This document shows, piece after piece, positions 4,331-5,898 of a stretch of 5,898 bases of DNA. Position numbers and translations under genes: made by a program. This DNA comes from an uncultured Eubacteriales bacterium. GTDB lineage: Bacteria; Bacillota; Clostridia; Oscillospirales; Acutalibacteraceae. A model generated the notes under the pieces. It worked only from the letters and a program-made list of their open reading frames with translations. It was not told the origin of the DNA and did no database searches. The stretch spans positions 1 to 5,898 of the forward strand of contig ONSE01000211.1 of the NCBI GenBank assembly GCA_900320415.1. Direction: 5' to 3'. Position 1 is the stretch's first letter. Every line of letters begins with the position of its first letter.

Positions 4331-5854
4331 TTAGTCATCTTCCTTTTCGAATAGCTGCATTTCTCCCACCTGATACTGATCGGGGAGATCCGCGGCGCTG
4401 TACTGCACCGCCGTCGCGTCGTCAATGCTGAGCGCTTTTCCCGTCACGCTTGCGCGCAGGGGCGCGAGCTCGTCGAACGGGATATCCAGCTCTGCGACCA
4501 TCTGCTGAATGACAGTCGCGTCGTTGATATCTATAACGCCGTTGCCGTCGGCGTCACCCTTGCGGTAGAAGGTCTTTACGGCGAAATAGTTGTCCAGCCA
4601 TGCGCTTCTGCGCCGGCACCAGTCCTTGAGGAACTGATAGTTATCCTCGTAATTGTCCTCGGGCTTTCTCTGGTGGTTGATCCACCACTTGCCGATGTTC
4701 CAGCCGGCGTCCTTGAAGTTTCGCTCAATCACGTCGGCGTAGGTCTTGCGGAAGGTGTCGGTGTAGCCGTCATCCGCGCCGAGATTGTCAAACCACGCCT
4801 GATGCGCCTCGTAAACCTGCTTGACCTCAGCGTTGAACCAGGTCTTTTTGCAGAGAAGCTGGTAGAGGTTCTTGTCGCTGCAGAACAGTCCCTCCGCCTC
4901 ATAGGTACCCTTTCCTCTCGCGGAGATGTCCTTGTTGGCGTTGCCTGCCGAGATATCGTAGTCCCAGGGCGGGCCCGCGTAGAGCTTGCCGTCCTTGTAG
5001 TAGAAAAAGACGGACGACATACTGAAATCAAAGGTTTTCAGATACTCGTTGAGGGTGTAGAACTTTGCGAAGGATTCCACGTCAATCGCGTCGCGGATCT
5101 CCGCCTCGGTGCCGTTTTTGAGGGTTTTGACGACAGAGGCGAAGGTGTCCTGAATGTAAGCCGCCTCTTCCTCATCGGGTTCCTCGGGCTCCTTGACGGC
5201 GTAGCGCCAGCCGCCCTCCTTGAAATAGGTCACATCATCCTCGACATTGATGGATTCCAGCTCCACCATAAAGTCCTTGCCGTTCTCAATATTGATATCG
5301 ACCCTGTCCTTGCCCTCCTGCACGGGCGTCATCAGGGTGTAGCAGCCGAGGAAGGTACCGTCTACCCAGACCTCGGTGACCTTCTGTCCGGGGGTATAGG
5401 TGATACCCAGCTCGCGCGCGGTGTCAAACGCCATATAGTTGCGGATGAGTGTGGGGTCGAAGGTGTTGGCAAGCAGCACCCACTTTTTGCCCTTGCCCAT
5501 GCCGTAGAGCTCTTTTTTCTTGGCAAATTTGAAGGTATACGCCTTCTTTTTCACCCAGGAAAGCGCGGTGGTGTTGCCACGCACCTTGAAGGACACGTCG
5601 TCCTCCAGCACGCTGCCGTCGGGGTCGGTGATGGATATTTTCGCGTTCACATAGCCGTCCGCCTTCTCCAGCGTGGTGCCGTTGCCGTTTTCGGTGGTCA
5701 CGCGGATCTGCGGAACCTGTGCCTGCGGCGCTTCCTGCTGCTCCTGCTGCTCCTGCTGTTGCTGCGGAGGCTCTTCTGCGAATGCTGTCGCGGGGAATGT
5801 GCCGAGTAACAAAACGGCGCCGAGCAGCGCCGCTGCAAGTTTTTTGCCTCTCAT
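4331..5854 (-). CDS. Secreted CotH-like (atypical kinase fold) protein with C-terminal dockerin-like region
   Basis: The 507-residue protein begins with a Sec signal peptide (basic MRGKK, hydrophobic core, likely cleavage after AFA at 26). A Gln/Glu/Pro linker (27-48) follows, then a CotH domain at about 70-420. CotH hallmarks are VRGNTT (91-96), the KKKAYTFKF strand (102-110), GKKWVLLANTFDPTLIRN (122-139), EVWVDGTFLGCYTL (161-174), FMVELE (195-200), FFYYKDGKLY (283-292) and PWDYD (296-300), whose aspartates resemble the metal-binding acidic residues of CotH kinases. At the C-terminus, GDADGNGVIDINDATVIQ (433-450) is a classic dockerin calcium loop plus helix. A second unit (about 467-488) keeps SIDDATAVQ but has lost the loop ligands. 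CotH of Bacillus phosphorylates spore-coat proteins; CotH-dockerin proteins are known in Ruminococcus cellulosomes. The target here is unknown. AAGGAG seven bases upstream supports ATG 5854. The stop abuts tsaD. Confidence 0.9.
   Translation of the reverse strand: MRGKKLAAALLGAVLLLGTFPATAFAEEPPQQQQEQQEQQEAPQAQVPQIRVTTENGNGTTLEKADGYVNAKISITDPDGSVLEDDVSFKVRGNTTALSWVKKKAYTFKFAKKKELYGMGKGKKWVLLANTFDPTLIRNYMAFDTARELGITYTPGQKVTEVWVDGTFLGCYTLMTPVQEGKDRVDINIENGKDFMVELESINVEDDVTYFKEGGWRYAVKEPEEPDEEEAAYIQDTFASVVKTLKNGTEAEIRDAIDVESFAKFYTLNEYLKTFDFSMSSVFFYYKDGKLYAGPPWDYDISAGNANKDISARGKGTYEAEGLFCSDKNLYQLLCKKTWFNAEVKQVYEAHQAWFDNLGADDGYTDTFRKTYADVIERNFKDAGWNIGKWWINHQRKPEDNYEDNYQFLKDWCRRRSAWLDNYFAVKTFYRKGDADGNGVIDINDATVIQQMVAELDIPFDELAPLRASVTGKALSIDDATAVQYSAADLPDQYQVGEMQLFEKEDD
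4339..4345 (-). promoter_or_regulatory. tsaD ribosome binding site inside the cotH-like gene
   Basis: The minus strand reads AAGGAAG, then eight bases ending in the TAA of the cotH-like gene, then the tsaD ATG. The site encodes part of the acidic tail of the upstream protein (Lys-Glu-Asp-Asp) and places termination and reinitiation at the same point. Confidence 0.75.
5733..5759 (-). repeat. 9-bp coding microrepeat in the Gln/Glu linker
   Basis: Three tandem copies of TCCTGCTGC on the plus strand (the last ends in T) encode repeated Glu-Gln-Gln just after the signal peptide. Being a multiple of three, slippage here would lengthen or shorten the linker without a frameshift. Confidence 0.75.
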
Positions 5855-5861
5855 GGTAATT

Positions 5862-5867
5862 CTCCTT
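5862..5867 (-). promoter_or_regulatory. Ribosome binding site of the cotH-like gene
   Basis: The minus strand reads AAGGAG seven bases before ATG 5854. The remaining 31 bases to the window edge are AT-rich (with TATTTTTAATAC), but no acceptable pair of promoter boxes can be assigned, so the promoter probably lies outside the window. Confidence 0.8.
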
Positions 5868-5898
5868 AGAAGTATTAAAAATATTTTGTCATCAGCCA

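Noticed and set aside
2234..4354. A 706-codon plus-strand open frame antisense to the DUF4190-type gene and tsaD
   Set aside because: It is the mirror of two well-supported minus-strand genes. Its product is repetitive Leu/Ile/Arg-rich in the repeat zone and has no recognisable domain. The openness comes from the repeats and GC-rich codons.
4673..5809. Plus-strand 378-codon frame antisense to the cotH-like gene
   Set aside because: It shadows a gene with a clear signal peptide and domain motifs; the Leu runs are the complement of the Gln/Glu linker codons.
5868..5898. Promoter for the cotH-like gene
   Set aside because: The AT-rich bases give at most four of six matches to a -10 box and no -35 box can be placed within the window.

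Overview
The window looks like a chromosomal segment from an anaerobic, low-GC-lineage Firmicute, most likely a gut Ruminococcaceae/Oscillospiraceae-type bacterium. This is an inference. It rests on a secreted CotH-domain protein ending in a dockerin-like module, clostridial-style cyclophilin and TsaD sequences, strong AAGGAGG-type ribosome binding sites, and AT-rich intergenic DNA with consensus sigma-A promoters between more GC-rich genes.

All seven genes lie on the minus strand, so transcription runs from high to low coordinates. In that order they are: a secreted CotH-like protein with a C-terminal dockerin-like region (5854-4331); tsaD, the t6A tRNA-modification enzyme (4330-3314), whose ATG directly follows the cotH-like TAA; a DUF4190-type membrane protein with a long Gln/Tyr/Pro/Asp-rich repeat region (3238-2300), preceded by a full-consensus promoter; a small DUF2752 membrane protein (2234-1833); a GTG-started cytosolic cyclophilin (1813-1295); galE, UDP-hexose 4-epimerase (1239-226); and the first 16 codons of a secreted or lipoprotein gene (48-1), which has its own promoter and a perfect inverted repeat around its predicted transcription start.

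The layout suggests three transcription units. The first is cotH-like plus tsaD, translationally coupled. The second starts at the 3269-3297 promoter with the DUF4190 gene and may continue into DUF2752, ppi and galE. A 9-bp stem-loop with only a weak U-tract separates DUF4190 from DUF2752 and could be a partial terminator. The third is the leftmost partial gene. No strong classical terminator follows galE; only AT-rich inverted repeats are present there.

The genes do not form one pathway. tsaD, the cyclophilin and galE are housekeeping. The cotH-like and DUF4190/DUF2752 genes are the accessory part. The least explained item is the DUF4190 protein: about 55 percent of its length lies in the stretch holding two nearly exact tandem peptide repeats (13 and 21 residues). 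It sits next to a DUF2752 membrane protein with a Cys-Pro-Gly-Cys-Gly motif. No RNA genes, mobile elements or CRISPR arrays were seen.
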